The translations under genes and the position numbers were made by a program. A DNA stretch of 64,000 nt, from contig NZ_CP030028.1 of the NCBI RefSeq assembly GCF_003586445.1, forward strand, positions 1,998,501 to 2,062,500, written 5' to 3'. This DNA comes from Bacillus sp. Y1 (GTDB lineage Bacteria > Bacillota > Bacilli > Bacillales > Cytobacillaceae). The first letter of the stretch is position 1. Each line of letters begins with the position of its first letter. Of this stretch, positions 8,729 to 17,224 are shown in pieces. A model generated the notes under the pieces. It ran no database searches. It saw only the letters and a program-made list of their open reading frames with translations, and was not told the DNA's origin.

Positions 8729-9671
8729 GTTATTACAAAATGAGTGGATGAAAATTTTTAAACGTCCAGGAACATTTGTGATGATGAGTCTTTTATTAGT
8801 AACCATTGTCCTTATGGGTGGAATCATTAAATACGAGAATCAAGATGTGAAGTTAAATCCGAACTGGCAGCAGGAAATCCAAACTACTATTGCTGAACAG
8901 AAGCAAAGTCTTGCACAGATGGAGAATGCTGCACAGGGGCAAAGAAAATATTTGGAGAAAAATATTGCCATTAATGAATATCGATTGGATCATAATCTCG
9001 CTCCGAATGGGGAATATGCTATATGGAGCTTTGTTCAAGATGCATCAAGTTTAATCCAACTAGCAGGATTATTTACAATTATTGTAGCAGCGGGAATCGT
9101 GGCGTCTGAATTTAACTGGGGCACAATCAAATTGCTTCTTATTCGACCAACCAGCCGGGCAAAAATCCTTTTAGCAAAGTATACAACTGTAATTTCTTTT
9201 GCACTACTTATGCTGACTTTACTATTTGCCTTTTCCACTCTAGTCGGATGGATCGCATTTGGAATGCCAGAACACGCAAAACCTTATTTAAATTACTTTG
9301 ATGGCAAAGTAACGGAAGAATCGATGATTTTTCACCTGATTAAATTTTATGGATTAAACTCGATTAGCATGATTATGCTTTCGACCATGGCTTTTATGAT
9401 TTCTGCAGTATTCAGAAACAGCTCACTTGCTATCGGATTATCTATCTTCCTTATGTTTACCGGGGCTCAATTTACGAATTTAATTGCTATGAAGTTTGAT
9501 TGGGCAAAGTATATTTTGTTTGCGAACACAGATCTTATGCAGTATTTTGAAGGAATGCCACTAGTAGATGGGATGACATTAACTTTTTCTGTTCTCATGC
9601 TTGTCGTTTATTTTGTCCTTTTCCATAGTTTAGCCTTTTTCGTTTTCAAGAAAAGAGACGTGGCTGCATAG
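8721..9671 (+). CDS. ABC-2 type permease
   Basis: A 316-residue integral membrane protein that begins MLKLLQNEWMKIFKRPGTF, the usual opening of ABC-2 permeases. One N-terminal helix is followed by a large extracytoplasmic loop (about residues 40-105), then five C-terminal helices including the conserved ASEFNWGTIKLLLIRPTSR loop. Start codon lies inside the ATPase gene. Its TAG stop is only 6 bp before the left end of the IS3 element, so any natural terminator has been displaced. Confidence 0.85.
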   Translation: MLKLLQNEWMKIFKRPGTFVMMSLLLVTIVLMGGIIKYENQDVKLNPNWQQEIQTTIAEQKQSLAQMENAAQGQRKYLEKNIAINEYRLDHNLAPNGEYAIWSFVQDASSLIQLAGLFTIIVAAGIVASEFNWGTIKLLLIRPTSRAKILLAKYTTVISFALLMLTLLFAFSTLVGWIAFGMPEHAKPYLNYFDGKVTEESMIFHLIKFYGLNSISMIMLSTMAFMISAVFRNSSLAIGLSIFLMFTGAQFTNLIAMKFDWAKYILFANTDLMQYFEGMPLVDGMTLTFSVLMLVVYFVLFHSLAFFVFKKRDVAA

Positions 9672-9696
9672 AGAAAATGACCACCATTTTGTACTG

Positions 9697-9734
9697 CACC
9701 CCAAAAGTTAGAGTGAAATCTACTTTTTGGGGTG
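9697..9734 (+). promoter_or_regulatory. Hairpin covering the orfA ribosome binding site
   Basis: CACCCCAAAAGT (9697-9708) can pair with ACTTTTTGGGGTG (9722-9734, one bulged T), and the GGGGTG of the second arm is the orfA ribosome binding site. A T-run follows. In transcripts entering from the ABC operon this would block translation and perhaps terminate; protection of this kind is known for other IS elements. Confidence 0.55.
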
Positions 9735-9742
9735 TATTTTTT

Positions 9743-10309
9743 ATGAATAAATATAGCGAACAATTTAAATTAGCATTAGTTAGAGAATATCAAGAAGGAA
9801 AACTGGGTTATTATCTGTTGGCTAAAAAGCATGGTATAAAAAGCAGTACAGCAATTAAAAACTGGGTGAAAGTATACGAAAAGTACGGGATGGAGGGGTT
9901 AATGCTGAAGAAACACAATGACGTTTACTCTGTTCAATTTAAATTGGATGTATTAGACTATATGAAAAATACAGGTGCTTCTGTAATGAATACTGCACTC
10001 AAATTTGGACTAACAAACCCTCCATTAATCACAACTTGGAAAAAGGTTTATTTAGAGGGAGGTCTAGAAGCGCTGGATAAGCCGAAAGGGTGGCCCTCTA
10101 TGTCTGATAAACCAAAGAACAGAAAAAATAAAAAAACTACTGAAGAAAAAGAACTAACATACGAGCAAAAGTTAGAAAGAGAGAACGAGCTTCTTCGTTT
10201 AGAGGTAGAATACTTAAAAAAGTTGCGAGCTTTTCAGATGGATCCGGATGGCTATCTAGAAAAGCACAAACAGCTTTATCATTCGAACTCAAAGAAACCT
10301 TCAAATTAA
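9743..10309 (+). CDS. IS3-family OrfA (transposase DNA-binding subunit)
   Basis: A 188-residue protein with two helix-turn-helix modules (FKLALVREYQEGKLGYYLLAKKHGI and the related repeat starting FKLDVLDYMKNTG) and a C-terminal leucine-rich coiled region (EKELTYEQKLERENELLRLEVEYLKKL). ATG at 9743 follows GGGGTG; an upstream in-frame start at 9677 would lie in the inverted repeat. It binds the IS ends and, by -1 frameshifting, yields the OrfAB transposase. Confidence 0.85.
   Translation: MNKYSEQFKLALVREYQEGKLGYYLLAKKHGIKSSTAIKNWVKVYEKYGMEGLMLKKHNDVYSVQFKLDVLDYMKNTGASVMNTALKFGLTNPPLITTWKKVYLEGGLEALDKPKGWPSMSDKPKNRKNKKTTEEKELTYEQKLERENELLRLEVEYLKKLRAFQMDPDGYLEKHKQLYHSNSKKPSN
10216..10222 (+). 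promoter_or_regulatory. Programmed -1 frameshift heptamer A AAA AAG
   Basis: The classical slippery heptamer sits in the orfA frame (Leu-Lys-Lys codons). After a -1 shift the frame is open through to orfB with no stop, which I checked codon by codon. Known for IS3/IS150 elements; use here is inferred. Confidence 0.65.
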
Positions 10310-10368
10310 GAGATGTTTTACAAATAGTTGGTATTCCTGAATCCTCTTACCATTATCATATTAAAAAC

Positions 10369-11136
10369 ATGCAGAAGGAGAATCCAAACCAAGAATTGGA
10401 GGAAAGTATTCAATCCATTTTCGAAGAACATAACGGAAATTATGGTTATCGTCGTATTCAATTAGAATTGAAAAACCGTGGGTTCAAAGTGAATCATAAG
10501 AAGGTTCAACGCCTAATGAGAAAACGTGGACTTAAAGGAGATAAGTTCAGATTAAAATCACGTAAGTACAGCTCTTATAAAGGAACGACGGGAACTGTTG
10601 CCAAGAACCTTATTAATCGCCGCTTTCATACAAACGTGTGCCATCAAAAACTAGCCACAGATATTACTGAATTTAAGTGTTCAGACGGTTTGAAGCTGTA
10701 TTTAAATCCCATTATGGATATGTTCAATGGTGAAATTCTTTCTTTTGGGATAGGTATGCGTCCTACCTTAGAATTAGCTCTCACCCCCCTTGAGGAAGCT
10801 TTAGAAATAGTAATAGATTCAAAGTTTAGAACTACTATACATACTGATCAGGGGTGGCATTATCAACATAATAAGTGGGTAAAAACACTGAAGGAAAACA
10901 AGGTGTTCCAGAGTATGTCTCGGAAAGGAAACTGTTTAGATAATTCGCCAATGGAGAACTTCTTCGGGTTAATGAAACAAGAAATGTATTATGGGGAACC
11001 ACTTTACTCATATGAGGAATTAGAAAAGAGAATAGAAGAATATATTCATTATTATAATTACAAGCGCATAAAGCAAAAATTGGCAGGCATGAGCCCGGTA
11101 CAATACCGTGTCCATACCAGCCAAATCGCTGCTTAA
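10369..11136 (+). CDS. IS3-family OrfB (DDE integrase domain)
   Basis: A 255-residue ORF from its first ATG, though the real product is probably OrfAB made by frameshifting. It contains the HTH_21-like region (NYGYRRIQLELKNRGFKVNHKKVQRLMR) and the rve integrase core with Asp in LATDITEF, Asp in HTDQG and Glu in ENFFGLMKQE, preceded by SRKGNCLDN. All three catalytic residues are present. No ribosome binding site precedes 10369, which supports the fusion model. Confidence 0.85.
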   Translation: MQKENPNQELEESIQSIFEEHNGNYGYRRIQLELKNRGFKVNHKKVQRLMRKRGLKGDKFRLKSRKYSSYKGTTGTVAKNLINRRFHTNVCHQKLATDITEFKCSDGLKLYLNPIMDMFNGEILSFGIGMRPTLELALTPLEEALEIVIDSKFRTTIHTDQGWHYQHNKWVKTLKENKVFQSMSRKGNCLDNSPMENFFGLMKQEMYYGEPLYSYEELEKRIEEYIHYYNYKRIKQKLAGMSPVQYRVHTSQIAA

Positions 11137-11177
11137 TATAAAACTCTAACTTTCGGGGGGCACCTCATTTTGGGTGG

Positions 11178-12257
11178 TCATTTTCTTATCTTAATAAATC
11201 GAATTACTTCAACGATTAGGATAACTAGCACTAAGAAAAATAAAGCAGTATATATGGGGAATAGCAACAAGGCATTGACCCAAAGGTTTTTTGTCCACAT
11301 TTTATGAATAAGAAGGGGTTCAATTCCTCTTTTCCTGCTGAAACGTGGAAACATAAAAAAGAGAAATACTGTTGCTAAAGCAAAGACCCCTATTCCTGTG
11401 GAACCACTGCTTTGCTCTCTACCAATCGGTTGTGCTTGCTCCAAATTTTCCTCAGTGGAAGAGTCATTCTTTTCCGAACTGGTAGTTGCCGCTACTTCCT
11501 TAGAAGCATCCTCTTGAATATTCTCTACTTCTTTATTTACGGAGTACAATCCAACACCATTGGATTTGGCCTCGAGCATTGCCGCTTCGATGCGGTCTTC
11601 GTACTTATAGGTACCATAATCGTAAAAATCCTCGACTAAGCCAGCCTTCGTAATTTCCTCCTGGTGAAGCTTGCCATCAACAAACACCCAAGCTAACAAC
11701 CGGTCATATTTGTCATAAAGGGAAGGTCCATCGGTTTCAATGGTTATTTGTCCTTTTTGTAACAAGGAACACGAGTAGTCACTTGCTTCTTTGCCGTAAG
11801 GTTCCTGTTCGTTCGTGCTTTCCGGTGTATCAATGTATAAAAGTCTGGTTTTATAGGAAGATCCGTTAATTGAAAATGTAGCAGTATCACCGTCTGTACA
11901 TTTTTCTAATGTGGCATTGTACGTCTTCCCTAATTCCAATGGAATATTTGTTGAAGTCGATGTGGAAGCAACAGCACTTTTTGAAAAAGTATACCCTTCA
12001 AGGTCCACTTTGCTTTCGGTTAATCCACTCGCACATGAGTTACTATTATTCTTTTTAATTAAGGTGATGAGCTCTGACATATTGGTGGAGCTTTTAGCAA
12101 GCTCCGTTGGCTCATGTAATAAGTACACACAATCAGCTCTTCGGAAATGTCCTCCAAGCTCATCTCTTGATCCGTTATGCGCAAATGCCTGGAAAGGAAG
12201 GATGGACATAAGTACAAGGGTAATCATGATGGTAATAATCGGGGTCTTTCTAGTCAA
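11178..12257 (-). CDS. Secreted/membrane-anchored thermonuclease-family protein
   Basis: A 359-residue protein. Signal peptide about 1-26 (cleavage likely after AFA), then a short YHYH-like segment (HNGSRDELGGHFRRADCVYLLHEPT), a staphylococcal-nuclease domain at about 110-249 with Arg138, Glu146 (TRLLYIDTPE) and Arg176 (YDRLLAW) in the catalytic positions, a Ser/Glu-rich linker and two C-terminal hydrophobic helices. Start is TTG with AGGAGG 8 bases upstream. Its TGA stop is formed by the last three bases of the IS3 element, so the natural C-terminus may have been trimmed by the insertion. Confidence 0.8.
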   Translation of the reverse strand: MTRKTPIITIMITLVLMSILPFQAFAHNGSRDELGGHFRRADCVYLLHEPTELAKSSTNMSELITLIKKNNSNSCASGLTESKVDLEGYTFSKSAVASTSTSTNIPLELGKTYNATLEKCTDGDTATFSINGSSYKTRLLYIDTPESTNEQEPYGKEASDYSCSLLQKGQITIETDGPSLYDKYDRLLAWVFVDGKLHQEEITKAGLVEDFYDYGTYKYEDRIEAAMLEAKSNGVGLYSVNKEVENIQEDASKEVAATTSSEKNDSSTEENLEQAQPIGREQSSGSTGIGVFALATVFLFFMFPRFSRKRGIEPLLIHKMWTKNLWVNALLLFPIYTALFFLVLVILIVEVIRFIKIRK

Positions 12258-12396
12258 TAACGTTTCCTCCTAAATCTAGTTCTATCAGCTAATATATCAT
12301 AACGAAAGAAATGCTGAAATAGTAATAAACCTGAAGCGGAGGTAATAAGAATGAATTGACTTCAAGGTTTCATTAATGAAAGGGGGCTGCATTTCA

Positions 12397-13545
12397 ATGA
12401 AAGCTTCTTTTTTAACAGATGATCATGATATGTTTAGAAAGGCTCTACACAAAATGCTTGAAAAGGAAGCCTATCCATCCTTTAAACTATGGGAAGACAA
12501 ACGCCACATACCAAAGGAATTTTGGATCAAGCTTGGTGAAAATGGTTTTTTGTGTCCGTGTATTGATGAGAAATATGGTGGCTTAGGGTTGGATTTTTCG
12601 TATGCAATGATATTAATTGAAGAGCTAGAAAAGGTAGGACAGGGAGTTGCTAGCGGTATTTGTTTACACTCTGAAATTGTAAGCCCTTACATTGAGCAAT
12701 TAGGAACGGAAGAGCAAAAGGAAAAATGGTTACCTGGCTTTATCAGTGGACAAATAATATCAGCCATTGCAATGACAGAGCCAGGTGCAGGTTCAGATTT
12801 AGCTGCCATACGAACGACGGCGAGGAGGGACGGAGACTTTTTCATCGTTAATGGAGAAAAGACATTTATTACGAATGGAAAAGAAGCAGACCTTGTGGTG
12901 ATTGTGTGTAAGACAGACTCGAAAGCTTCACCTGCTCATAAAGGGATTAGCTTACTTGTCGTGGAAGAGGGGACACCTGGTTTTAAAAGAGGTAAGAAAC
13001 TAGATAAAATTGGTATCCATAGTGGAGATACTGGTGAGCTAATTTTTGAGGATGCAAAAGTCCCAGTAAGTAATTTACTTGGTGAAGAAGGAAAAGGCTT
13101 TTATTATTTAATGGAAAATCTACAGCAGGAGCGCTTAGTTGTCGCTCTACAATGCCAGATTGAAGCGGAAGTAATGCTTGAATTAACCATCGACTATGTG
13201 AAAAATCGCCAAGCATTTGGTCAATCGATAAGTAAATTCCAGAATACTCAGTTCAAAATTGCAGAAATGGCTACAGAAATTGATCTAGGAAGAGTGTATG
13301 TGAATCAGCTGGTCGAACGCCATGTGAATGGAGATTCGATTGTTAAGGAAGTGTCGATGGCCAAGTGGTGGATTAGTGAAATGGCCAAGCGCGTCGCAGC
13401 CGAATGTTTGCAGCTTCACGGCGGATACGGGTATATGGAAGAATACGAGATAGCTAGGCGATATCGTGACATTCCTGTTGCCAGTATTTACGCTGGTTCC
13501 ACGGAGATTATGAAGAATATTATCGCCAAACATCTAAAGCTATAG
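12397..13545 (+). CDS. Acyl-CoA dehydrogenase (long-chain type)
   Basis: A 382-residue flavoenzyme with the family signatures AMTEPGAGSDLAAI and LQLHGGYGYMEEYEIARRYRD. The C-terminal IYAGSTEIMK has Ala where medium-chain enzymes carry the catalytic Glu; the Glu in ENLQQERLV is in the position used by long-chain and isovaleryl-type enzymes. It would oxidise acyl-CoA to trans-2-enoyl-CoA, passing electrons to ETF. The ATG at 12397 follows AGGGGG; a start at 12376 lies upstream of that site. Single-gene unit with its own terminator. Confidence 0.88.
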   Translation: MKASFLTDDHDMFRKALHKMLEKEAYPSFKLWEDKRHIPKEFWIKLGENGFLCPCIDEKYGGLGLDFSYAMILIEELEKVGQGVASGICLHSEIVSPYIEQLGTEEQKEKWLPGFISGQIISAIAMTEPGAGSDLAAIRTTARRDGDFFIVNGEKTFITNGKEADLVVIVCKTDSKASPAHKGISLLVVEEGTPGFKRGKKLDKIGIHSGDTGELIFEDAKVPVSNLLGEEGKGFYYLMENLQQERLVVALQCQIEAEVMLELTIDYVKNRQAFGQSISKFQNTQFKIAEMATEIDLGRVYVNQLVERHVNGDSIVKEVSMAKWWISEMAKRVAAECLQLHGGYGYMEEYEIARRYRDIPVASIYAGSTEIMKNIIAKHLKL

Positions 13546-13550
13546 TATAG

Positions 13551-13577
13551 GCTTGAGGAAATCCTCAAGCTTTTTTT
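13551..13577 (+). terminator. Rho-independent terminator after acyl-CoA dehydrogenase
   Basis: GCTTGAGGA / TCCTCAAGC stem directly followed by TTTTTTT. Confidence 0.85.
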
Positions 13578-13620
13578 GTGATAATATGAATGTATGATTT
13601 CACTCAAGAGGAGAGTTGTT

Positions 13621-14241
13621 ATGGAGACAGAATTGCTGCGGATTTTTAATAAAGAGCATGAGCCAATTGGAGTTGCCACACGGGCTGAAATACATGAAAA
13701 AGGATATTGGCACGAGACGTTTCATTATTGGTTGATGGAGAAGGAACAAGGAATCGATTATATATTTCTTCAGCTTCGAAGCCCAAAGAAAAAAGATTAT
13801 CCGCACCTTTTAGATATTACCGCCGCCGGCCATTTACTTGCTAATGAAACAGTAGAAGATGGAATACGAGAGGTGAAAGAGGAGATAGGGTTGACTGTCC
13901 ATATGGAGGAGCTGATATCTCTAGGAATCCTGAAGTATTCTGTTAAAATGGAGCCCTTACTAGATAATGAGTTGGCTCATGTATTTTTACATAGAAAAAA
14001 TGTCCCATTCGATTCGTTTGTTCTACAAGAAGAAGAGGTCGCAGGTATATACCGAATGAAGTTTACGGATTTTTCTGCTCTTTGGAGGGATGAAACGGAG
14101 CACATTCCAATGCAGGGCTTTGAAGTGGAAAATGGAGAGAGATATTTTTATGTAAAATCTGTTTGCAAGGAACAATTTGTCCCTCATGATCAATCGTTCT
14201 ATCAGGCTTTAATCAATAAAATACAGCAGGAGCTAAAATAG
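13621..14241 (+). CDS. Nudix hydrolase
   Basis: A 206-residue Nudix protein. The box reads GHLLANETVEDGIREVKEEIG: Gly, Glu and the REVxEExG helix are all present, but the spacing between the first Glu and REV is one residue shorter than the textbook motif, as in a larger Nudix subfamily related to isopentenyl-diphosphate isomerase. The opening (LLRIFNKEHEPIGVATRAEIHEKGYWHETFHYWL) fits that group. ATG at 13621 follows AAGAGGAGAG. Its end overlaps the convergent MocR gene by 9 bp. Substrate unknown. Confidence 0.8.
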   Translation: METELLRIFNKEHEPIGVATRAEIHEKGYWHETFHYWLMEKEQGIDYIFLQLRSPKKKDYPHLLDITAAGHLLANETVEDGIREVKEEIGLTVHMEELISLGILKYSVKMEPLLDNELAHVFLHRKNVPFDSFVLQEEEVAGIYRMKFTDFSALWRDETEHIPMQGFEVENGERYFYVKSVCKEQFVPHDQSFYQALINKIQQELK

Positions 14242-15654
14242 CTCCCAAGCTGTATGTAGTAGGTTAATCCCGGTATAAATTTCGCTTTCACTTACTCCAC
14301 CATATCCGATCAATACCTTTGGCGTAAGCGGCAGGCTATTGCTGTCATAATAAACGGAAGTAGGATACACCCTAACGCCGACTTTTTCAGCATTGCTAAT
14401 TAATTCGCTTTCGGTCATGTTGTTATGTACCTCGAGTAAAATATGTAATCCAGAATCAACTCCAATCACTGTTACGTGTTTTCCAAATTTCTCTGTGATA
14501 AGAGAGAGCAAGGTGGATTGTTTTCTTCTATAGGTGGTTCGCATTTTCTGTAAATGACGACTCCAGTGACCTTCTTTCATAAACAGATACAAAGTTTGTT
14601 GATGCAGTCTTGATACGGTCTGCTTATAAATGGAAAAGCGATTTTGATATCTTGAAAGAAGGGGAGGAGGAAGCACCATAAAGCTAATTCTTAAAGAAGG
14701 AATCAATGATTTTGAAAAGGTACCAAGATAGATAACTCTCCCCTGATGATCAAGACCTTGTAGCGAAGGAATGGGTCTTCCTGTATGGCGAAATTCTCCG
14801 TCGTAATCATCCTCAATAATATAACTATCCGTTTCCTTTGCCCATTTTAATAGTTCCATTCTTCGTGAAATTGGCATCACCATTCCCAATGGAAACTGAT
14901 GCGAGGGTGTCACATACACTACGGTTGCCTCACTGTCTCTTAAATCTTCCATTTTAATACCATCTTGATCTAAATTAATTCCGAGAAGCTTGACACCTTG
15001 GTCCTTAAACGCCTCCCGCGAGCGGTGAAAGCCCGGATTCTCCATTGCATAGACTCTTTCTCGTCCAATGAGCATCGTTAGAAAGGTAACCATATATTGT
15101 GTGCCAGAGCCAATTAAGATTTGATTAGGTTCACATCTAACTCCACGCGATTGGTATAAATACTTGGCGATTTCGACACGAAGAGGGAAGTCCCCTTGCC
15201 GATCACCACTTAATAAGAGATGGCTCTCATCTTCATAAAGGCTTTGTACAGTCAGTTTACGCCAGGTAGTAAACGGAAACTCATTTAATGCAATGTTTCC
15301 GTGGCCAAAATCCACTTTTATTGGATTTGCTTTAGGTATCTTTTGAGGGCTGTCACGCTCTTCGGTGTGTTCTTTTTCGATCGGTTGCATATCCATTTCC
15401 AGTTCAGTGACAAACAATCCCTTTCGCGGTTCACTTTTGACATACCCTTCCGCGATTAACTGTTGATAAGCTGTTTCAACGGTTGTTAGACTGATTCCCA
15501 AATGTATAGAGAGCTTTCTTTTTGAAGGCAATTTTGTTTCTGGAGTCAGTCTCCCTTCAACCATTTCTTTTTTAAAAAAAGTATAAAGCTGTAGGTAAAG
15601 TGGCTCCGCATGATTTGGATCTAAAGTTACTGTAATTTCAAGGATATTTATCAC
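14233..15654 (-). CDS. MocR/PdxR-type GntR regulator with aminotransferase domain
   Basis: A regulator of about 470 residues: GntR winged helix (about 10-78, LPSKRKLSIHLGISLTTVETAYQQL) joined to a fold-type I aminotransferase domain (about 120-470) with the PLP-lysine region TFSKSLIPSLRISF and EDDYDGEFRH. Such proteins sense PLP or amino compounds and often control a divergent gene, here an acetyltransferase 97 bp away. The only canonical start, GTG at 15654, lies inside the AAGGAGGTG ribosome binding site; see findings. Overlaps the Nudix gene end. Confidence 0.82.
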   Translation of the reverse strand: MINILEITVTLDPNHAEPLYLQLYTFFKKEMVEGRLTPETKLPSKRKLSIHLGISLTTVETAYQQLIAEGYVKSEPRKGLFVTELEMDMQPIEKEHTEERDSPQKIPKANPIKVDFGHGNIALNEFPFTTWRKLTVQSLYEDESHLLLSGDRQGDFPLRVEIAKYLYQSRGVRCEPNQILIGSGTQYMVTFLTMLIGRERVYAMENPGFHRSREAFKDQGVKLLGINLDQDGIKMEDLRDSEATVVYVTPSHQFPLGMVMPISRRMELLKWAKETDSYIIEDDYDGEFRHTGRPIPSLQGLDHQGRVIYLGTFSKSLIPSLRISFMVLPPPLLSRYQNRFSIYKQTVSRLHQQTLYLFMKEGHWSRHLQKMRTTYRRKQSTLLSLITEKFGKHVTVIGVDSGLHILLEVHNNMTESELISNAEKVGVRVYPTSVYYDSNSLPLTPKVLIGYGGVSESEIYTGINLLHTAWELF

Positions 15655-15751
15655 CTCCTTCTATTCAAACTGGCATGGTTAATTATAACATATCTGGCAC
15701 TTTGGAAATGGCCAGTGGATGAGTAAAATGATAAAAAAGGAGGAATGAAAC

Positions 15752-16150
15752 ATGATTACAATACAATATGAAGAAAGTAGAAAAATTACTGCAGAGGAAC
15801 TGGCAAACGTTTTTAGTAAATCTGGCATAAGAAGACCTGTTGAGGACCTGCCTAGACTACAAATAATGATCGACCAAGCAGATATTACTGTGACAGCATG
15901 GGACGGAAGGAGGCTTGTTGGTATTGCGAGAGCCATCACCGATTTTAGTTACTGCTGCTATTTATCAGATTTAGCCGTTGATCGAGACTACCAGAATCAG
16001 GGGATTGGAAAAGAACTCGTGAGACGCGTTCACGAACGGTTGGGAGAGGAAATTTCTTTAATCCTTTTAGCATCACCGATAGCCATGGATTATTACCCGA
16101 AAATTGGATTTCAAAAAATCCAAAATGGCTATATCATCCCAAGAAAATAA
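15752..16150 (+). CDS. GNAT-family N-acetyltransferase
   Basis: A 132-residue GNAT protein. Motif A, LSDLAVDRDYQNQGIGKELVRRV, holds the acetyl-CoA loop (QxxGxG type), and the C-terminal MDYYPKIGFQKI is motif B. AAAAAGGAGG precedes the ATG. Divergent from the MocR regulator with a 97 bp shared control region, so it is the most likely regulated gene; acetyl acceptor unknown. Confidence 0.8.
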   Translation: MITIQYEESRKITAEELANVFSKSGIRRPVEDLPRLQIMIDQADITVTAWDGRRLVGIARAITDFSYCCYLSDLAVDRDYQNQGIGKELVRRVHERLGEEISLILLASPIAMDYYPKIGFQKIQNGYIIPRK

Positions 16151-16250
16151 AAAAAACCAAATTTAATGGGGAATTTGTATGATTCCATGAAGAATTTTGT
16201 CGAAATATGGAATACTGTATATTAAGAGAATAGAGAAGGAGTGGTCACTT

Positions 16251-17114
16251 ATGAATTATCATTCCGTCTGGTATATTGCGTTAGTGGCCGCAAGTAGTTT
16301 TCTTTTCTTATATACTTACTATAAAAAGAGGAATCAGCCTGTTTTCTTATTATTGTTAGCGGCTATTGGGTTCGGTTATATCATTGAGGGTGTTATTTAT
16401 AACTTTCTGCATAGTTACGTGTATTACCCACGTTTTCTTACTAATAATCCTACGTATGATAGTAATCTTGGAGCGATTGCTTCTAATGCATTTGTCTTAC
16501 CAGTTATCGCAGTTTTTCTAGCAACCTTTAGAAAGAATTGGAGATGGTCACTGTTCTTTTCGCTATTGCTCATTGGTATTGAATGGTTGTTCGAAGAGCT
16601 ATCCATCTATAAACATAATTGGTGGAGAAATGAGTTTACCTTTTTCGGATTATTAGTTGTTTATTTTCCAATCATCAAATTATTGTACCGTTGGTTACTG
16701 AATAAACAAGTAGGAATTCGCCACTTTTTATTATTGTTCTTGATTGTTAGTCCCATTTTAGGAACGATTCACATGCTTCCCCTCATGTTATTATCCAATC
16801 GTTATTACGATTTGGGATGGTATGAAAATGTGTTTCAGGATACCAATGCATTTGCAGCCATTTACTATATATGTTCAGGTCTAACTATATCGGCCTTAGC
16901 AAAATGGAAGATAAGATATAGATGGCTTAAATTTATCTTTTTAATAATCAGCCTGTTTTCTATTACCCGTTTCTTGTTATTTACCGGAATCCTACACATC
17001 TTTGTTTGGTGGGACCCGTATTTTTATATTACATTCCCTGCAATAGTTTTAATTTTAGCAGAAAAGATCAGTAAGATATTGGGAAAGCGTGCCGAATTTC
17101 CATCCGAAGAATAG
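16251..17114 (+). CDS. Polytopic membrane protein of unknown function
   Basis: A 287-residue protein with about eight hydrophobic helices and a short charged tail. No transporter signature, no signal peptide beyond the first helix. ATG at 16251 follows AGAAGGAG; the start at 16197 lacks a site. It is followed by a CBO0543-type membrane protein on the same strand. I do not recognise the family. Confidence 0.65.
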   Translation: MNYHSVWYIALVAASSFLFLYTYYKKRNQPVFLLLLAAIGFGYIIEGVIYNFLHSYVYYPRFLTNNPTYDSNLGAIASNAFVLPVIAVFLATFRKNWRWSLFFSLLLIGIEWLFEELSIYKHNWWRNEFTFFGLLVVYFPIIKLLYRWLLNKQVGIRHFLLLFLIVSPILGTIHMLPLMLLSNRYYDLGWYENVFQDTNAFAAIYYICSGLTISALAKWKIRYRWLKFIFLIISLFSITRFLLFTGILHIFVWWDPYFYITFPAIVLILAEKISKILGKRAEFPSEE

Positions 17115-17139
17115 CACAGTGAGTCAACTGTGCTATTTG
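17111..17139 (+). terminator. Probable terminator
   Basis: Perfect 10-base stem ATAGCACAGT / ACTGTGCTAT with a 6-base loop, overlapping the stop codon; the T-run after it is short (TTT), so efficiency may be modest. Confidence 0.5.
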
Positions 17140-17224
17140 CTGTGTAAAAGTTCATTATTATGGAGAAACTCGAAACATAGGGGGAACCTCCTGAAAAATG
17201 TATGCAAATAGGAGATGCTCGGTC

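Larger units (their letters stand above)
9678..11180 (+). mobile_element. IS3-family insertion sequence (IS150-like), about 1.5 kb
   Basis: Terminal inverted repeats begin TGACCACC on both sides and agree again at GTTAGAGT about 30 bp in. Two overlapping-frame ORFs encode OrfA (double helix-turn-helix) and OrfB (DDE integrase). Both are open, the DDE triad is present and a slippery heptamer lies in orfA, so it looks functional. No 3-4 bp target duplication is visible: the outer flanks read AAA and TTT. Reading outward, AGAAAA precedes TGACC at both ends, so either the repeats extend further or an end has been rearranged. Confidence 0.85.
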
